Assembly (NCBI GenBank): GCA_013044035.1
Contig: JABEVE010000016.1
Span: forward strand, 110,738 to 174,737
Direction of reading: 5' to 3'
Source: Burkholderiales bacterium
GTDB lineage: Bacteria; Pseudomonadota; Gammaproteobacteria; Burkholderiales; Burkholderiaceae_C
Length of the DNA stretch: 64,000 bases
In this document: piece by piece, positions 16,129 through 27,493 of the stretch
Layout: each line of letters starts with the position of its first letter
How positions within the stretch are numbered: position 1 is the stretch's first letter
The notes under the pieces: model-generated
Seen by the model: only the letters and a program-made list of their open reading frames with translations
The model's database searches: none
Told to the model about the DNA's origin: nothing
Made by a program: the position numbers and the translations under genes

Positions 16129-19070
16129 GTGCGGCACCCAGCTCCGTCGGCGCCGTGCTGCATGCCGTGCGTGCCGCTGCCGTTCCGGCCGGGGCAGCCT
16201 GGACTTGCGACTCGCGCCAGGTGCAAGCCGGCGATGTGTTCATCGCCTGGCCCGGCACTGTCAGCGATGGTCGGCGCCACCTGTCCGAGGCCTTTGCCCG
16301 CGGCGCCGTGGCCGCCCTGGTGGAGGACGACGGTGCCGATGCCTTCGATCTGCCGTCCGTCACGCTGCGCGTGCGCGGCCTGAAAGCACTCGCCGGCGAA
16401 CTCGCCGCCGCCTGGTACGGCCAGCCCTCGCGCCACATGACCGTGCTGGCCATCACCGGTACCAATGGCAAGACCTCCTGTGCCCTCTGGGCGGCGCAGG
16501 CGCTGGCCGCCGTCGGCAAGCCTTGCGGAGTGGTCGGCACCCTCGGCGTTGGTCTGCCCGGCGCACTGCAAGCCACCGGCCTGACCACGCCCGATCCGGT
16601 GCGCCTGCAGCACGAACTGGCGGCGATGCGGGCGCGGGGGGTGCGCTATGTGGCGCTCGAAGCCTCTTCCATCGGTCTCGAGGAAGGACGCCTGGCGGGC
16701 CTGCAGATTTACGCCGCCGGCTTCACCAATCTGACGCAGGACCATCTCGACTACCACGGCGACATGGCCGCCTACGCCAGCGCCAAGCGGCGCCTGTTCG
16801 ACGTCCAGGGGCTGCAGGCCGCGGTGCTGAACATCGACGACCCCATGGGCGCAATCCTGGCGCAACACACGGCGCAGCGTGGTGTGCGCATCATCACCAC
16901 CGCGCTGGACCGGCCTGCCGACTGGGGTGCCGAGCTTGCCGACATGCCCACGGGCATGGCCGTCGGGTTGCGCCACGCCCCGCAGCGGGCACAGCTTGTG
17001 CTGCCGCTGGTGGGGCGCTTCAACGCCGCCAATGTGCTGGTTGTGTGCGGTTTGCTGCAAAGCTGCGGCCTGGACTTCGAGGCCATCGTGCAGGCGCTGG
17101 GCGCCATCGTTGCGCCACCCGGGCGCATGCAGTTGATGGGCGGGCGTGACGCGCCACTGGTGGTGGTGGATTACGCCCACACCCCCGACGCCATCGCCCA
17201 GGCGCTGCAGGCCCTGCGCCCGGCAGCTCAGGCGCGTGGCGGCAAGCTGTGGTGTCTGCTGGGGGCCGGTGGCGACCGCGACCGCAGCAAGCGCGCGCCC
17301 ATGGCCGCTGCTGCCGAAGGCGTGGCCGACCGTGTCGTGCTGACCAGCGACAACCCGCGCAGCGAGGCGCCGCAAGCCATCCTCGACGACTTGCTGCAAG
17401 GTTTGGTCGCACCGGTGCAGGGCCTGGTCGTGGCCGACCGCGCCCAGGCCATCGCCGAAACCGTGGCCCATGCCGCTGCAGCGGATGTCGTCCTGCTGGC
17501 CGGCAAGGGGCATGAGACGACGCAGGAACAAGACGGGCGCAGGGTGCCGTTTGCGGATGGCTTCCATGCCCGCCTTGCCCTGGCGCAGCGTGGCGGCGGG
17601 CTGTTCGACCTGCGCGAGTTGCAGGCCTGGGTCGGCGGCCGATTGCATGGCGATGGTTCCGTCCCCATCTCCCGCGTCTGCACCGACACCCGCAGCCTGC
17701 GCCCTGGGGACTTGTTTGTCGCGCTGCGCGGCGAACGCTTCGACGCCCATGACTTCCTGTCCCAGGCGGCAGCCGCCGGTGCTGCCGCCGTGCTGGCTGA
17801 ACGCGGCGTGGCGCCCAGCGGCCTGTCCGGCGTGGAGGTGGCCGACAGCCTGCAGGCGTTGGGTCTGCTCGCACGCGCCTGGCGCCGTCAGCAAGGCGCT
17901 ATGGCGCTCGCCGCCGTCACCGGCAGCAACGGCAAGACCACGGTCACGCAAATGATCGCGGCCATCCTCGCCGCCTGGCTGGGCGAGGGCGGGAGCCTGG
18001 CGACACAAGGCAATTTCAACAACGAGGTCGGCCTGCCGCTCACCTTGCTGCGCCTGCAGCCGCAACACCTGGCCGGGGTGGTCGAACTTGGCATGAACCA
18101 TCCGGGCGAAGTGGCGCGGCTGGCGGCCATCGCCGAGCCCACCGTGGCGCTGGTCAACAACGCGCAGCGCGAGCACCAGGAATTCATGCACACGGTGCAA
18201 GCCGTGGCCCGCGAGAACGGCAGCGTGCTGGCCGCGTTGGCGTCCAGCGGTGTCGCCGTCTACCCTGCCACCGACAGCTACGCGCCGCTCTGGCAGTCGC
18301 TGGCCGCCGGGCGCCGCCTCATGCGCTTCGCGCTGCACGCCAAGACCGAGGCACCGCCCGCAGCAGAGGTCAGCGGCTGGGCCGAGATGGTGGATCGGTC
18401 GGACCAGCAGGCCGCAGCGAACGCGGAGCCGGGCATGCGCCTGCACCTGCGCTCACCTGCCGGCGAGGCCCGCCTGCGGATGCAGGTGATGGGCGCGCAC
18501 AACGCGCACAACGCACTGGCTGCGGCGGCCGTGGCACTGGCTTGCGGCGCACCGCTCGACGCGGTGGCCGCCGGGCTGGAAGCGTTCCGCCCGGTAGCGG
18601 GGCGCATGCAGCGCAGCCGGCTCGAACTGCCCGGTGGACAGATCATCACGCTGATCGACGACAGCTACAACGCCAACCCGGATTCGGTGCGCGCCGCGAT
18701 CGACGCCCTCGCCGCGTTGCCCGGGCGGCGCCTGCTGGTGCTGGGCGACATGGGCGAAGTCGGCCTGCAGGGCCCGGCGTTTCACATCGAAGCCGGCAGC
18801 CATGCCGCCGCATGCCGCATTGACGCCGTCTGGGCCGTGGGCGATCTCGCGCGCCATGCGGCCGACGCCGCAGGGCGGGGCGGTGTGGCGGTGCGACACG
18901 CCGCCAGCGCCGAGGCCCTGCCGGTCGACATCGCCGCGCTGCAGGGTTTCGATGCGGTGCTGGTCAAGGGCTCGCGCTTCATGCGCATGGAGCGGGTGGC
19001 GCGCGCGCTGCAGGCCTTGGGCACGCGGCCGCCTGGCGCCGGCGCGAAGGAGGCCAATCATGCTGCATAG
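16125..19070 (+). CDS. murEF: MurE-MurF fusion: UDP-MurNAc-tripeptide ligase and tripeptide:D-Ala-D-Ala ligase
   Basis: A 981-residue single chain that should carry out two successive cytoplasmic ligations of peptidoglycan precursor synthesis. Residues 1 to about 490 are MurE: ATP loop ITGTNGKTS at 110-118, [15 protein letters not shown], and DNPR at 409-412, the motif that selects meso-diaminopimelate. Residues from about 505 are Mur[25 protein letters not shown] loop at 599-606 (TGSNGKTT), [11 protein letters not shown] and [14 protein letters not shown]. There is no stop or frame change at the junction (linker around [18 protein letters not shown]). Such fusions are known in some Burkholderiales. 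Overlaps ftsI by ATGA and mraY by 11 bases. Confidence 0.95.
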   Translation: MSAAPSSVGAVLHAVRAAAVPAGAAWTCDSRQVQAGDVFIAWPGTVSDGRRHLSEAFARGAVAALVEDDGADAFDLPSVTLRVRGLKALAGELAAAWYGQPSRHMTVLAITGTNGKTSCALWAAQALAAVGKPCGVVGTLGVGLPGALQATGLTTPDPVRLQHELAAMRARGVRYVALEASSIGLEEGRLAGLQIYAAGFTNLTQDHLDYHGDMAAYASAKRRLFDVQGLQAAVLNIDDPMGAILAQHTAQRGVRIITTALDRPADWGAELADMPTGMAVGLRHAPQRAQLVLPLVGRFNAANVLVVCGLLQSCGLDFEAIVQALGAIVAPPGRMQLMGGRDAPLVVVDYAHTPDAIAQALQALRPAAQARGGKLWCLLGAGGDRDRSKRAPMAAAAEGVADRVVLTSDNPRSEAPQAILDDLLQGLVAPVQGLVVADRAQAIAETVAHAAAADVVLLAGKGHETTQEQDGRRVPFADGFHARLALAQRGGGLFDLRELQAWVGGRLHGDGSVPISRVCTDTRSLRPGDLFVALRGERFDAHDFLSQAAAAGAAAVLAERGVAPSGLSGVEVADSLQALGLLARAWRRQQGAMALAAVTGSNGKTTVTQMIAAILAAWLGEGGSLATQGNFNNEVGLPLTLLRLQPQHLAGVVELGMNHPGEVARLAAIAEPTVALVNNAQREHQEFMHTVQAVARENGSVLAALASSGVAVYPATDSYAPLWQSLAAGRRLMRFALHAKTEAPPAAEVSGWAEMVDRSDQQAAANAEPGMRLHLRSPAGEARLRMQVMGAHNAHNALAAAAVALACGAPLDAVAAGLEAFRPVAGRMQRSRLELPGGQIITLIDDSYNANPDSVRAAIDALAALPGRRLLVLGDMGEVGLQGPAFHIEAGSHAAACRIDAVWAVGDLARHAADAAGRGGVAVRHAASAEALPVDIAALQGFDAVLVKGSRFMRMERVARALQALGTRPPGAGAKEANHAA

Positions 19071-20238
19071 CCTGGCCATGTGGTTGATGGGCGTTTCGCC
19101 GGAGTTACGGTTTTTCCGGGTGTTCAACTACATCACCTTCCGCGCGGTGATGAGCACCCTCACGGCGCTGTTCATCGGCCTGGCTGCCGGCCCTGCGGTG
19201 ATCCGCAAGCTCACCGCGATGAAGGTGGGTCAGGCGGTGCGGCAGGACGGACCGCAGACCCACCTGATCAAGACCGGCACGCCCACCATGGGCGGGGTTC
19301 TCATCCTCATTGCCATCACCGCCTCCACGCTGCTGTGGATGGATTTGTCCAACCGCTTCGTCTGGCTGGTGCTCCTGGTCACGCTGGGTTTCGGCGCCAT
19401 CGGCTGGGCGGATGATTACCGCAAGGTGGTCTACCGCGACCCCAACGGCATGCGCTCGCGCGACAAGTATTTCTGGCAATCGCTGATCGGCTTGCTGGCG
19501 GCGTTCTACCTGGCGTTCGCGGTGTCGGGCAGGGGCAATGCCCAGGTGCTGCACCTGTTCGTCGAATGGCTCAAGAGCGGGCTGACCATGCCGCTGCCGC
19601 CCGCCGCCGACCTCATCGTGCCCTTTTTCAAATCGGTGAGCTATCCACTGGGCATGGTGGGCTTCATCTTGTTGACCTATTTCGTCATCGTCGGCTCCAG
19701 CAACGCGGTGAATCTCACCGACGGTGCCGACGGTCTGGCCATCATGCCCACCGTCATGGTGGGCGGGGCGCTGGGGGTGTTCGCCTACGTCACGGGCAAC
19801 GCGGTGTTCTCCAAATACCTGCTGTTTCCCTACATCCCGGGCACGGGCGAGTTGCTCATTTTCATCGGCGCCATGGTCGGCGCCGGGCTGGCCTTTCTTT
19901 GGTACAACGCCTACCCGGCGCAGGTGTTCATGGGCGACGTCGGTGCCCTGGCGCTGGGCGCGGCGCTGGGGACCATCGCGGTGATCGTGCGCCAGGAAAT
20001 CGTGCTGTTCATCATGGGCGGGGTGTTCGTCGCCGAAACCGTGTCGGTGATGATCCAGGTGACCTACTTCAAGTACACCAAGCGCAAGTACGGCCAGGGC
20101 CGGCGCATTTTCAAGATGGCGCCGCTGCATCACCACTTCGAGCAGCTCGGGGTGAAAGAGTCGCAGGTGGTCATCCGCTTCTGGATCGTCACCATGATGT
20201 TGTGTCTCGCTGGCCTGGCCAGCCTGAAGCTGCGGTGA
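19060..20238 (+). CDS. mraY: Phospho-MurNAc-pentapeptide translocase MraY
   Basis: A 392-residue, ten-helix inner-membrane enzyme that moves phospho-MurNAc-pentapeptide onto undecaprenyl phosphate, giving lipid I. Family motifs include [23 protein letters not shown] with the catalytic Asp pair, [31 protein letters not shown] and [14 protein letters not shown]. The ATG at 19060, 11 bases inside the end of the murEF gene and behind GAAGGAGG, gives the usual N-terminus; the open frame before it is the shadow of murF. Confidence 0.95.
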   Translation: MLHSLAMWLMGVSPELRFFRVFNYITFRAVMSTLTALFIGLAAGPAVIRKLTAMKVGQAVRQDGPQTHLIKTGTPTMGGVLILIAITASTLLWMDLSNRFVWLVLLVTLGFGAIGWADDYRKVVYRDPNGMRSRDKYFWQSLIGLLAAFYLAFAVSGRGNAQVLHLFVEWLKSGLTMPLPPAADLIVPFFKSVSYPLGMVGFILLTYFVIVGSSNAVNLTDGADGLAIMPTVMVGGALGVFAYVTGNAVFSKYLLFPYIPGTGELLIFIGAMVGAGLAFLWYNAYPAQVFMGDVGALALGAALGTIAVIVRQEIVLFIMGGVFVAETVSVMIQVTYFKYTKRKYGQGRRIFKMAPLHHHFEQLGVKESQVVIRFWIVTMMLCLAGLASLKLR

Positions 20239-20245
20239 GGCCCAA

Positions 20246-21778
20246 GTGAACCTGCGTGACCGTACCGTCCTCGTCCTCGGCCTCGGCGTTTCCGGGCTGG
20301 CGATGGCGCGCTGGTGCGCGCGCCTGGGGGCCTTGGTGCGCGTGGCCGACAGTCGCAACGAGCCGCCGCAACTGGATGCGCTGCGGGCCGCCTTGCCGCG
20401 GACCGTGGTGCATGCCGGTGACATCGACGACAGCTTGCTGGACGGAGTCGGGCTGATCTGCGTCAGTCCGGGCATTGCCCCGAACGACACGGCATTCGGC
20501 CCGCTGCTCGCCGCCGCCCGCGCCCAAGGGGTCGATGCCGTCACCGAGCTCGGGCTGTTCGGCGCCGCCCTGCGCGCGTTGCAGCAGGCGCAAGGTTATG
20601 CACCGTCACTGCTGGCCATCACCGGAACCAACGGCAAGACGACCGTGACCGCGCTGACCACGCATCTGCTGCAGGGCGCGGGAGTGGATGCCGTGGCGGT
20701 CGGCAACATCGGCCCGACCATGCTGGATGTGCTGGCCCAGCGGCTTGACGCAGGCCGCCTGCCCGCCGCCTGGGTGCTGGAACTCTCCAGCTTTCAGCTG
20801 CATGGCGCCAACGACGTGGCCGCCACCGCCGCCACCATACTCAACGTCACGCAAGACCATCTCGATTGGCATGGTGACATGCACGCCTATGTCGCCGACA
20901 AGGCGCGCATCTTCGGACCGCTGCCGTGGACGTTGCCCCAGCCTCCGGGGCTGATGTTGCTCAACCGTGATGATCCGCAGGTTCTCGGCTTGGCCCGCGA
21001 AGGCCGCAGGCAGCAGACCTTCGGGCTGGATGCGCCGGCGCGCGCCGGTGACTGGGGCATCGTCGTCGAGCATGGCATGGCGTGGCTGGCGCGTGCCCAA
21101 GGCGCGCCGGCGCAAGCGCTGCAGGCCGGCATGCCCAAGCGCCGCGGCAAACCGCAGGCGCTTGCCGCCGACGGCACCTTGAGCCTGCAACTGTTGATGC
21201 CCGCCGACGCCTTGCGCATCCAGGGGCGCCACAACTGGGCCAACGCCCTGGCGGCGTTGGCGCTGGCCTGCAGCACCGGCAGCGCGCTCGCACCCATGCT
21301 GCACGCGTTGCGCAGCTACCGCGGCGAGCCGCACCGCATGCAGTCCCTGGGTGTGATCGAGGGCGTGGAGTGGATCGAGGACAGCAAGGGCACCAATGTC
21401 GGCGCCACCGTTGCTGCGCTCACCGGGCTGGATCGCCCGGTGGTGCTGATCGCCGGCGGCGATGGCAAGGGCCAGGACTTCGCCCCGCTGGCGGCGGCGG
21501 CGCGTAGCCGCGTGCGCGCCGCCGTGCTGATCGGGCGTGACGCCGGCCGCATCGCCCAGGCGCTCGAAGGCGTCTGCCCCACCGAGCAGCTGACGAGCCT
21601 GGAGCTGGCGACGCGGCGCGCCGCGGAGCTCGCCGGCGCGGGCGACGTAGCGCTGCTCTCACCGGCCTGCGCCAGCCTCGACATGTTTCGCAACTACGCC
21701 CACCGCGCCGAGGTGTTCGCCGCCTGCGTGGCCGAGTTGGCGCATGCGCGTGGTGCGATGTTGGAGACCGCGCCATGA
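20246..21778 (+). CDS. murD: UDP-MurNAc-L-alanine:D-glutamate ligase MurD
   Basis: A 510-residue cytoplasmic ligase adding D-Glu to UDP-MurNAc-Ala. GTG start, 7 bases after mraY. Domain 1 has the UMP-binding loop VLVLGLGVSGLAMARWCA; domain 2 the ATP loop [13 protein letters not shown] and ELSSFQLHGANDV, LNVTQDHLDWHGDM; domain 3 the EDSKGTNVGATVAAL loop. It is longer than the 440-450 residues common elsewhere, mainly from an insert around residues 265-310 (AWLARAQGAPAQALQAGMPK). Overlaps ftsW by ATGA. Confidence 0.94.
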   Translation: MNLRDRTVLVLGLGVSGLAMARWCARLGALVRVADSRNEPPQLDALRAALPRTVVHAGDIDDSLLDGVGLICVSPGIAPNDTAFGPLLAAARAQGVDAVTELGLFGAALRALQQAQGYAPSLLAITGTNGKTTVTALTTHLLQGAGVDAVAVGNIGPTMLDVLAQRLDAGRLPAAWVLELSSFQLHGANDVAATAATILNVTQDHLDWHGDMHAYVADKARIFGPLPWTLPQPPGLMLLNRDDPQVLGLAREGRRQQTFGLDAPARAGDWGIVVEHGMAWLARAQGAPAQALQAGMPKRRGKPQALAADGTLSLQLLMPADALRIQGRHNWANALAALALACSTGSALAPMLHALRSYRGEPHRMQSLGVIEGVEWIEDSKGTNVGATVAALTGLDRPVVLIAGGDGKGQDFAPLAAAARSRVRAAVLIGRDAGRIAQALEGVCPTEQLTSLELATRRAAELAGAGDVALLSPACASLDMFRNYAHRAEVFAACVAELAHARGAMLETAP

Positions 21779-23013
21779 AACTCGTCCTGCCGGGGTTGGG
21801 CCGCAAGCGCGAAGAAGTCCGATCCAAACCTGCGCCGATGCCGGTGCGCATCGGCTATGTCGGCCCCTCCGCCTCGCGCATGCTGGACTTCGACCAGAAC
21901 TTGTTGTGGGTCATCGTGTTGCTGCTGGCGTTCGGCCTGGTCATGGTGTATTCGGCCACGATCGCTATTCCCGAAGACCCGCATTTCGCCCGCTGGACGC
22001 AATTCCATTTCTTCTGGCGCGATCTGACAGCTGTGGCGCTGGGTCTCGTCGGTGGTTGGGTCGTGTTTCAGTTTCCGATGAAATTCTGGGAGCGCTGGGC
22101 TCCTGCGATTTTTCTCGTCTCTCTGGCCATGCTGCTGGGGGTGCTGATGCCGTTCCTCGGCAAAGGCGTCAACGGTTCGCGGCGCTGGATTCCACTTGGC
22201 GTGTTCAATTTCCAGCCGTCCGAACTGGTCAAGCTCGCGACCATTCTCTATGCCGCCAATTTCATGGTGCGCAAGCAGGAGGTGAAACAAAAGTTCAGCA
22301 AAGCCTTCCTGCCCATGGCGATGGCCCTGGGTGTCATCGGTTTGCTGCTTCTGGCCGAGCCGGACATGGGTGCCTTTCTCGTCATCGCCTCGGTCGCCAT
22401 GGTCATCCTGTATCTGGGCGGGGTCAACGGCAAGCTGTTCGCGGCCGGCACGGTGGTGCTGATCGGCGCCTTCGTGCTCATGATCCTGCTCTCGCCGTGG
22501 CGGCGCGACCGTATCTTCGCCTATCTCAACCCCTGGGCCGAGGACAACTCGCTGGGCAGCGCCTACCAGTTGGCGCACGCGCTCATCGCCATGGGGCGTG
22601 GTCATATCTTCGGCGTCGGTCTGGGCGGCAGCGTGGAGAAACTGCACTACCTGCCGGAGCCGCAGACCGACTTTCTTCTCGCCATCATCGGCGAGGAACT
22701 GGGCTTCGTCGGCGTGCTGGCTGTGACCCTGGTGTTCGCCTGGATCACCAAGCGCGCCTTCGACATCGGCCGCCAGGCGCTGGCCTCCGACCGCATGTTT
22801 TCTTCGCTGGTGGCGCAGGGCGTGGGTGTGCTCATCGGCGGTCAGGCCTTCATCAATATTGGCGTCAACTTGGGGCTCCTGCCTACCAAGGGTCTCACCT
22901 TGCCCTTGCTCAGTTACGGTGGCTCGGCCACGCTGATGTCGTTGCTGGCCCTGGCCATCTTGCTGCGCGTGGATTTTGAAAACCGTGTGCTCATGCGAGG
23001 GGGGCAGATATGA
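21775..23013 (+). CDS. ftsW: Septal peptidoglycan glycosyltransferase FtsW
   Basis: A 412-residue SEDS-family polymerase with ten membrane helices; makes glycan strands at the septum with FtsI. Motifs: [15 protein letters not shown] in the first loop, [42 protein letters not shown] containing the catalytic Asp region, and [21 protein letters not shown] cytoplasmic N-terminal tail of about 40 residues precedes the first helix. The stop codon overlaps the ATG of a 40-codon ORF. Confidence 0.94.
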   Translation: MKLVLPGLGRKREEVRSKPAPMPVRIGYVGPSASRMLDFDQNLLWVIVLLLAFGLVMVYSATIAIPEDPHFARWTQFHFFWRDLTAVALGLVGGWVVFQFPMKFWERWAPAIFLVSLAMLLGVLMPFLGKGVNGSRRWIPLGVFNFQPSELVKLATILYAANFMVRKQEVKQKFSKAFLPMAMALGVIGLLLLAEPDMGAFLVIASVAMVILYLGGVNGKLFAAGTVVLIGAFVLMILLSPWRRDRIFAYLNPWAEDNSLGSAYQLAHALIAMGRGHIFGVGLGGSVEKLHYLPEPQTDFLLAIIGEELGFVGVLAVTLVFAWITKRAFDIGRQALASDRMFSSLVAQGVGVLIGGQAFINIGVNLGLLPTKGLTLPLLSYGGSATLMSLLALAILLRVDFENRVLMRGGQI

Positions 23014-23132
23014 GCATGCGCGCACGGTTTCGGAGCAGTGCCGTTGGCGTGCTGCGCCAGTCAGGCCGAAGTCAGAACGGACAGCTGTCAGGCTGCGCCA
23101 CGGACCGGCTCACGCGGGGAGGTCAGCGATGA
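23010..23132 (+). CDS. Possible 40-residue protein between ftsW and murG
   Basis: A short frame starts with ATG at 23010 inside the ftsW stop (ATGA) and ends with TGA at 23130-23132 inside the murG start (ATGA). It would encode a basic, soluble peptide beginning [19 protein letters not shown] and ending RLTRGGQR; no family is recognised. The perfect double coupling matches the style of the rest of the cluster and could be a real gene or simply a device that carries ribosomes from ftsW to murG. murG has its own site GGGGAGG, so it does not depend on it. Composition alone does not prove coding. Confidence 0.35.
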   Translation: MSMRARFRSSAVGVLRQSGRSQNGQLSGCATDRLTRGGQR

Positions 23133-24202
23133 CGGCAACACGCATTGCCGTCATCATGGCCGGAGGCACGGGCGGCCACATCTTCCCCGGCCTGGCCGTG
23201 GGCGAGGGGCTACGCGCCGCGGGCTGGCAGGTGCACTGGATGGGGGCGCCCGCCAGCATGGAGGCGCGGCTGGTGCCACCTCAGGGCTACCCGATGCTGT
23301 GGGTGAACTTCGGCGGCGTGCGTGGCAAGGGGCTGTTGACCCAATTGCTGCTGCCGCTGAAATTGCTGCGTGCCTTCTGGCAGGCGCTGCGCGCGCTGCG
23401 CCGTGTCCGCCCGGGCGTGGTGCTGGGCATGGGCGGCTACATCACCGTGCCTGGCGGCTTGATGAGCGACTGGGCTGGTGCCAAGCTGGTGCTGCACGAG
23501 CAGAACGCCGTGGCCGGCATGAGCAATCGCCTGCTGGCGCGCCTGGCCGACTGTGTGCTCACCGCCTTTCCGCACACCCTGCCGACCGGTGAATGGATTG
23601 GCAATCCGGTGCGGCAGGCCATCCGCGACTTGCCCGCACCGTCGCAACGCTACGCTGCTCGCAGCGGCTCACTGCGCATCCTGGTGGTGGGTGGCAGCCT
23701 GGGGGCGCTGGCGTTGAACGAGCGCGTGCCCCAGGCACTGGCCTTGCTCGACGCGGCGGAGCGCCCGCAAGTGCTGCACCAGAGCGGCCGCGGCCATCTG
23801 CAGGGTTTGCAACAGCGCTATGCGCAGCTTGGGGTGCAGGCCGACTGCCGCGAGTTCATCGACGACATGGCGGCGGCCTACGCCGATGCCGACCTGGTCA
23901 TCTGCCGCGCTGGCGCATCCACCGTGAGCGAAATCGCCTGTGCCGGAGTTGCTGCGCTGTTCGTGCCCTTCCCGCACGCGGTGGACGATCACCAGACCGT
24001 CAACGCCCGTTTCCTGGCCGAGCCGGGGGCTGCCTTGCTGATCCAGCAAACCGAGCTCACACCCGAGCGCCTCACCGCCGAACTGCGCAGCCTTGACCGC
24101 CCGCGCCTGTTGGCGATGGCGCAGCAGGCGCACAGGCGCGCCAAGCGCGATGCCGTGCAGCGCATCGTCGCGGCATGCGAGGCGCTGGAGAACCCGACAT
24201 GA
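23129..24202 (+). CDS. murG: Lipid II synthase MurG (GlcNAc transferase)
   Basis: A 357-residue peripheral membrane glycosyltransferase adding GlcNAc to lipid I. N-terminal [19 protein letters not shown] is the first G-loop; [14 protein letters not shown] and [17 protein letters not shown] follow; the C-terminal domain has [16 protein letters not shown] and [35 protein letters not shown] reduced here to its key parts: the RAGAST loop and the DDHQ motif that bind UDP-GlcNAc. Start set at 23129 because GGGGAGG lies at 23116-23122 and the product then begins like the family; the longer frame is not needed. Overlaps murC by ATGA. Confidence 0.94.
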   Translation: MTATRIAVIMAGGTGGHIFPGLAVGEGLRAAGWQVHWMGAPASMEARLVPPQGYPMLWVNFGGVRGKGLLTQLLLPLKLLRAFWQALRALRRVRPGVVLGMGGYITVPGGLMSDWAGAKLVLHEQNAVAGMSNRLLARLADCVLTAFPHTLPTGEWIGNPVRQAIRDLPAPSQRYAARSGSLRILVVGGSLGALALNERVPQALALLDAAERPQVLHQSGRGHLQGLQQRYAQLGVQADCREFIDDMAAAYADADLVICRAGASTVSEIACAGVAALFVPFPHAVDDHQTVNARFLAEPGAALLIQQTELTPERLTAELRSLDRPRLLAMAQQAHRRAKRDAVQRIVAACEALENPT

Positions 24203-25614
24203 AACACGCCATTCGTCAAATTCACTTCGTCGGCATCGGCGGCGCCGGCATGAGCGGGATCGCCGAAGTTTTGCTCAACCTGGGCTATGGCGTGAGTGGC
24301 ACCGATCTCGGCGAGAGCGCCACGGTGCTGCGCCTGCGTTCGCTGGGTGCGCGCGTTGCCATTGGTCACGACGCCGGCCACATCGTCGGGGCTGACGCCG
24401 TCGTGGTATCCACCGCCGTCGGCCCCGACAATCCGGAAGTGCGCGCCGCCCGCGCCCGCCACATTCCGGTGGTGCCACGCGCCGTGATGCTGGCGGAGTT
24501 GATGCGCTTGAAGCGCGGCGTTGCCATCGCCGGCACGCATGGCAAGACCACCACCACCAGCCTGGTCGCCAGCGTCCTGGCCGAGGGCGGACTCGATCCC
24601 ACCTTCGTCATCGGCGGCAAGCTCAACCGCGCCGGCGCCAATGCCAAACTGGGACAGGGCGAGTACATCGTGGTCGAGGCCGACGAGTCCGACGCGTCCT
24701 TCCTCAACCTGCTGCCGGTGATGGCGGTGGTGACGAACATCGACGCCGACCACATGGACACCTACGGCCATGACATGGCGCGGCTGCGCCAGGCCTTCGT
24801 CGAGTTCATCGCCCGTCTGCCGTTCTATGGCGCCGCCATCCTCTGTGTGGACGACCCCGGCGTGCGCGCCATCCTGCCCTTCGTCTCCAAGCCGGTCACG
24901 CCCTACGGCCTGAATGAAGATGCCCAGGTGCGTGCCATGGACTTGCGTGCCGACGGCGGCTGCATGCACTTCACCGCCCTGCGGCGCAATGGCGTGGTGT
25001 TGCCGCCGCTGGAGATCACGCTCAATCTGCCTGGGCTGCACAACGTGCGCAATGCGCTGGCGGCCATCGCCGTGGCCGCCGAACTTGGCGTGGACGACGC
25101 TGCCGTGGTCAAGGCGCTGGCCGAGTTTCATGGTGTCGGCCGGCGCTTCCAGCGCTATGGCGAGATCGGCTTGCCGGCAGGCGGCGATTTCACGCTGATC
25201 GACGACTACGGTCACCATCCGGTGGAAATGGCCGCCACCCTCGAAGCCGCGCGCGGTGCCTACCCGGGGCGGCGCATCGTGCTTGCCTTCCAGCCGCACC
25301 GCTACACCCGCACCCGCGATGTGTTCGAGGACTTCGTCGCCGTGCTCGGCCAGGCCGACGCCGTGCTGCTGGCCGAGGTCTACGCCGCTGGCGAGCCGCC
25401 CATCGTTGCCGCCGATGGGCGCAGCCTGGCCCGCGCCGTGCGCGTGGCCGGCAAGACGGAGCCGTTGTTCGTCGATGACATCAAGGCCATGCCGCAAGCC
25501 ATCCTGGATGTCGCGCGCGATGGTGACGTCGTGCTGTGCATGGGCGCAGGCTCCATTGGCACCGTGCCACAACAGGTGGTCGATCTGGCGCGTTCCGTGG
25601 GGGTGCCGACATGA
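24199..25614 (+). CDS. murC: UDP-MurNAc:L-alanine ligase MurC
   Basis: A 471-residue cytoplasmic ligase that attaches the first amino acid to UDP-MurNAc. Motifs: [19 protein letters not shown] for UDP binding, [14 protein letters not shown] as the ATP loop, [29 protein letters not shown], and [14 protein letters not shown] with the His pair of the C-terminal domain. ATG at 24199 overlaps the murG stop; ddlB overlaps its end in the same way. Confidence 0.95.
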   Translation: MKHAIRQIHFVGIGGAGMSGIAEVLLNLGYGVSGTDLGESATVLRLRSLGARVAIGHDAGHIVGADAVVVSTAVGPDNPEVRAARARHIPVVPRAVMLAELMRLKRGVAIAGTHGKTTTTSLVASVLAEGGLDPTFVIGGKLNRAGANAKLGQGEYIVVEADESDASFLNLLPVMAVVTNIDADHMDTYGHDMARLRQAFVEFIARLPFYGAAILCVDDPGVRAILPFVSKPVTPYGLNEDAQVRAMDLRADGGCMHFTALRRNGVVLPPLEITLNLPGLHNVRNALAAIAVAAELGVDDAAVVKALAEFHGVGRRFQRYGEIGLPAGGDFTLIDDYGHHPVEMAATLEAARGAYPGRRIVLAFQPHRYTRTRDVFEDFVAVLGQADAVLLAEVYAAGEPPIVAADGRSLARAVRVAGKTEPLFVDDIKAMPQAILDVARDGDVVLCMGAGSIGTVPQQVVDLARSVGVPT

Positions 25615-26609
25615 ACATGAACCTGTTGCAGCCCCGCGATGTGCAGGCCCAGGCCCTGGGCCGCGTCGCCGTGCTCATGGGCGGCAGTTCCAGCGAGCGC
25701 GAAGTCTCGCTCATGTCGGGCCAGGGCGTACTCGCGGCGCTGCGGTCGCGGGGGGTGGATGCCTTCGCCTTCGATCCTGCCGAGCAAGCCTTGTGCGAGC
25801 TGCGTGCGTCGAGGACATCACGCGTGTTCATCGCCCTGCATGGTCGTCACGGCGAAGACGGCACGGTGCAAGGCGCGCTGGAGTTGCTCGGCATTCCCTA
25901 CACCGGTCCCGGCGTACTGGCCTCGGCACTGGCCATCGACAAACACATGACCAAGCGACTGTGGCAATGCGACGGGCTATCCACCCCGGCGTGGCGCATG
26001 GTGGCCAGCGCCGCGCAAGCGCAAGCCGCCGCACGCGAGTTGGGCTTGCCGCTGATGTTCAAGGCCTCGCACGAGGGATCGACCCTCGGCCTCAAGCGCG
26101 CCGACCGCCTGGAGGAGGTGGACGCCGCCTTTGCCGAGGCCATGCGCTTCGATGCCGCCGTGTTGGCCGAGCAGTTCATCGAAGGCGACGAGGTCACCTG
26201 CGGCGTGCTGGGCGAGGGCGATGCCGCCGTCGCACTGCCGCTGATCCACATCGTCGCCCCCGGCGGCAACTACGACTTCGAGCACAAGTACTACAGCGAC
26301 GAAACCCGCTACATCTGCCCGTGCGAATTGCCCGCAGGCGAAGAAGCCACCATCGCGCAGTTGGTGCTCGCCAGCTACCGCGCCCTCGGCTGCCGCGGCT
26401 GGGGCCGCGCCGACATCATGATTCGCGCCACCGACCGCAAGCCATTTTTGCTGGAGATGAACACCAGTCCGGGCATGACCGGCCATTCCCTCGTGCCCAT
26501 GGCGGCACGCGTCGCCGGCCTCAGCTATGACGACCTGTGCCTGCGCATCCTGGCCGATGCTCGGCTGGACGCTGACCGCGGTGCGCAGTGCGAAGGGGTG
26601 TCGCCATGA
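25611..26609 (+). CDS. ddlB: D-alanine--D-alanine ligase
   Basis: A 332-residue ATP-grasp enzyme joining two D-Ala for the MurF step. Visible: [19 protein letters not shown] at the N-terminal substrate site, [38 protein letters not shown], the Lys in [15 protein letters not shown], and the metal-binding end [20 protein letters not shown] with [13 protein letters not shown]. The start ATG overlaps the murC stop; an in-frame ATG nine bases further in (25617) is also possible. Confidence 0.95.
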   Translation: MNMNLLQPRDVQAQALGRVAVLMGGSSSEREVSLMSGQGVLAALRSRGVDAFAFDPAEQALCELRASRTSRVFIALHGRHGEDGTVQGALELLGIPYTGPGVLASALAIDKHMTKRLWQCDGLSTPAWRMVASAAQAQAAARELGLPLMFKASHEGSTLGLKRADRLEEVDAAFAEAMRFDAAVLAEQFIEGDEVTCGVLGEGDAAVALPLIHIVAPGGNYDFEHKYYSDETRYICPCELPAGEEATIAQLVLASYRALGCRGWGRADIMIRATDRKPFLLEMNTSPGMTGHSLVPMAARVAGLSYDDLCLRILADARLDADRGAQCEGVSP

Positions 26610-27490
26610 GCATGGCACGCCACCGCCAGATGGAGCATGACGGTGCCTTCGGCGCCTGGCGCGACGCGCCGCGCGCCAAGATCGCCGACGAGGTTCCGCT
26701 CGACATTCGGCTGATGAACTTCACCAGCCGCGCGCTGGTGTGGCTGTTCGCCATCGGCGCGCTGGTGGTGGCCGGCAACTGGCTGATGCAGCGACCCTGG
26801 TGGGCCATTCGCAGCGTGCAGGTGCAAGGCCAATTGCAGCACGTCAGCGCCACCGCCTTGCGCGGCGAGGCACTGCCGCGGTTGCAGGGCAACTGGTTCA
26901 CGGTGAATCTGCACGCCGCGCAGCAGGCCTTTGACCAGATTCCCTGGGTCAACAAGGCCGTGGTGCAGCGGGTGTGGCCGCTGTCGCTGCAGGTCACGCT
27001 GGAGGCGCAGCAGCCACTGGCCATCTGGAGCGATGGCAGCGCGCCGGTGGGCCTGGTGAACACCAGCGGGCAATTGTTCGAGGCCAACCTCGGCGAGGTG
27101 CAGGACATGGCCTTGCCTCACTTCTCCGGCCCGGCCGCCAGCGAGGCGCGGGTGACGCAGATGTACCTGCAGTTGACGCAGGCTTTCGCCCCGTTGCGGT
27201 GGAAGGTGATGTCGCTGGACTTGGGCGCCGAGGGCAACTGGCAGGCGCAGATTCAAGGCGGACCCAGGCTGGACCTGGGCAGCGACCATGACGCCCAGGC
27301 CTTCAACCAGCGCTTACAACGTTTTCTGGCGCTGGCGCCCGGGGTGCAGAAGCGCTACGGCCGCAGCCTGGCCAGTGCCGATCTGCGCTACAGCAACGGT
27401 TTTGCCGTGCGCCTGGTTGGGGTCGACCTGCCGGGAACGAAGACCAATTCGACAACGACGCAACGACAAGGCAAACCTTCGGGAGCATAG
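26606..27490 (+). CDS. ftsQ: Cell division protein FtsQ
   Basis: A 294-residue bitopic divisome protein. A cytoplasmic tail of about 40 residues is followed by one membrane helix ([19 protein letters not shown]), then the periplasmic POTRA domain ([21 protein letters not shown]) and the beta domain that binds FtsB-FtsL. The ATG at 26606 overlaps the ddlB stop (ATGA); a longer frame from 26588 is also open. ftsA starts 3 bases after the stop. Confidence 0.92.
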   Translation: MSMARHRQMEHDGAFGAWRDAPRAKIADEVPLDIRLMNFTSRALVWLFAIGALVVAGNWLMQRPWWAIRSVQVQGQLQHVSATALRGEALPRLQGNWFTVNLHAAQQAFDQIPWVNKAVVQRVWPLSLQVTLEAQQPLAIWSDGSAPVGLVNTSGQLFEANLGEVQDMALPHFSGPAASEARVTQMYLQLTQAFAPLRWKVMSLDLGAEGNWQAQIQGGPRLDLGSDHDAQAFNQRLQRFLALAPGVQKRYGRSLASADLRYSNGFAVRLVGVDLPGTKTNSTTTQRQGKPSGA

Positions 27491-27493
27491 GGA

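Noticed and set aside
15921..18446. An 841-codon frame antisense to ftsI and murEF
   Set aside because: Fully covered by clear peptidoglycan genes on the other strand; no domain visible.
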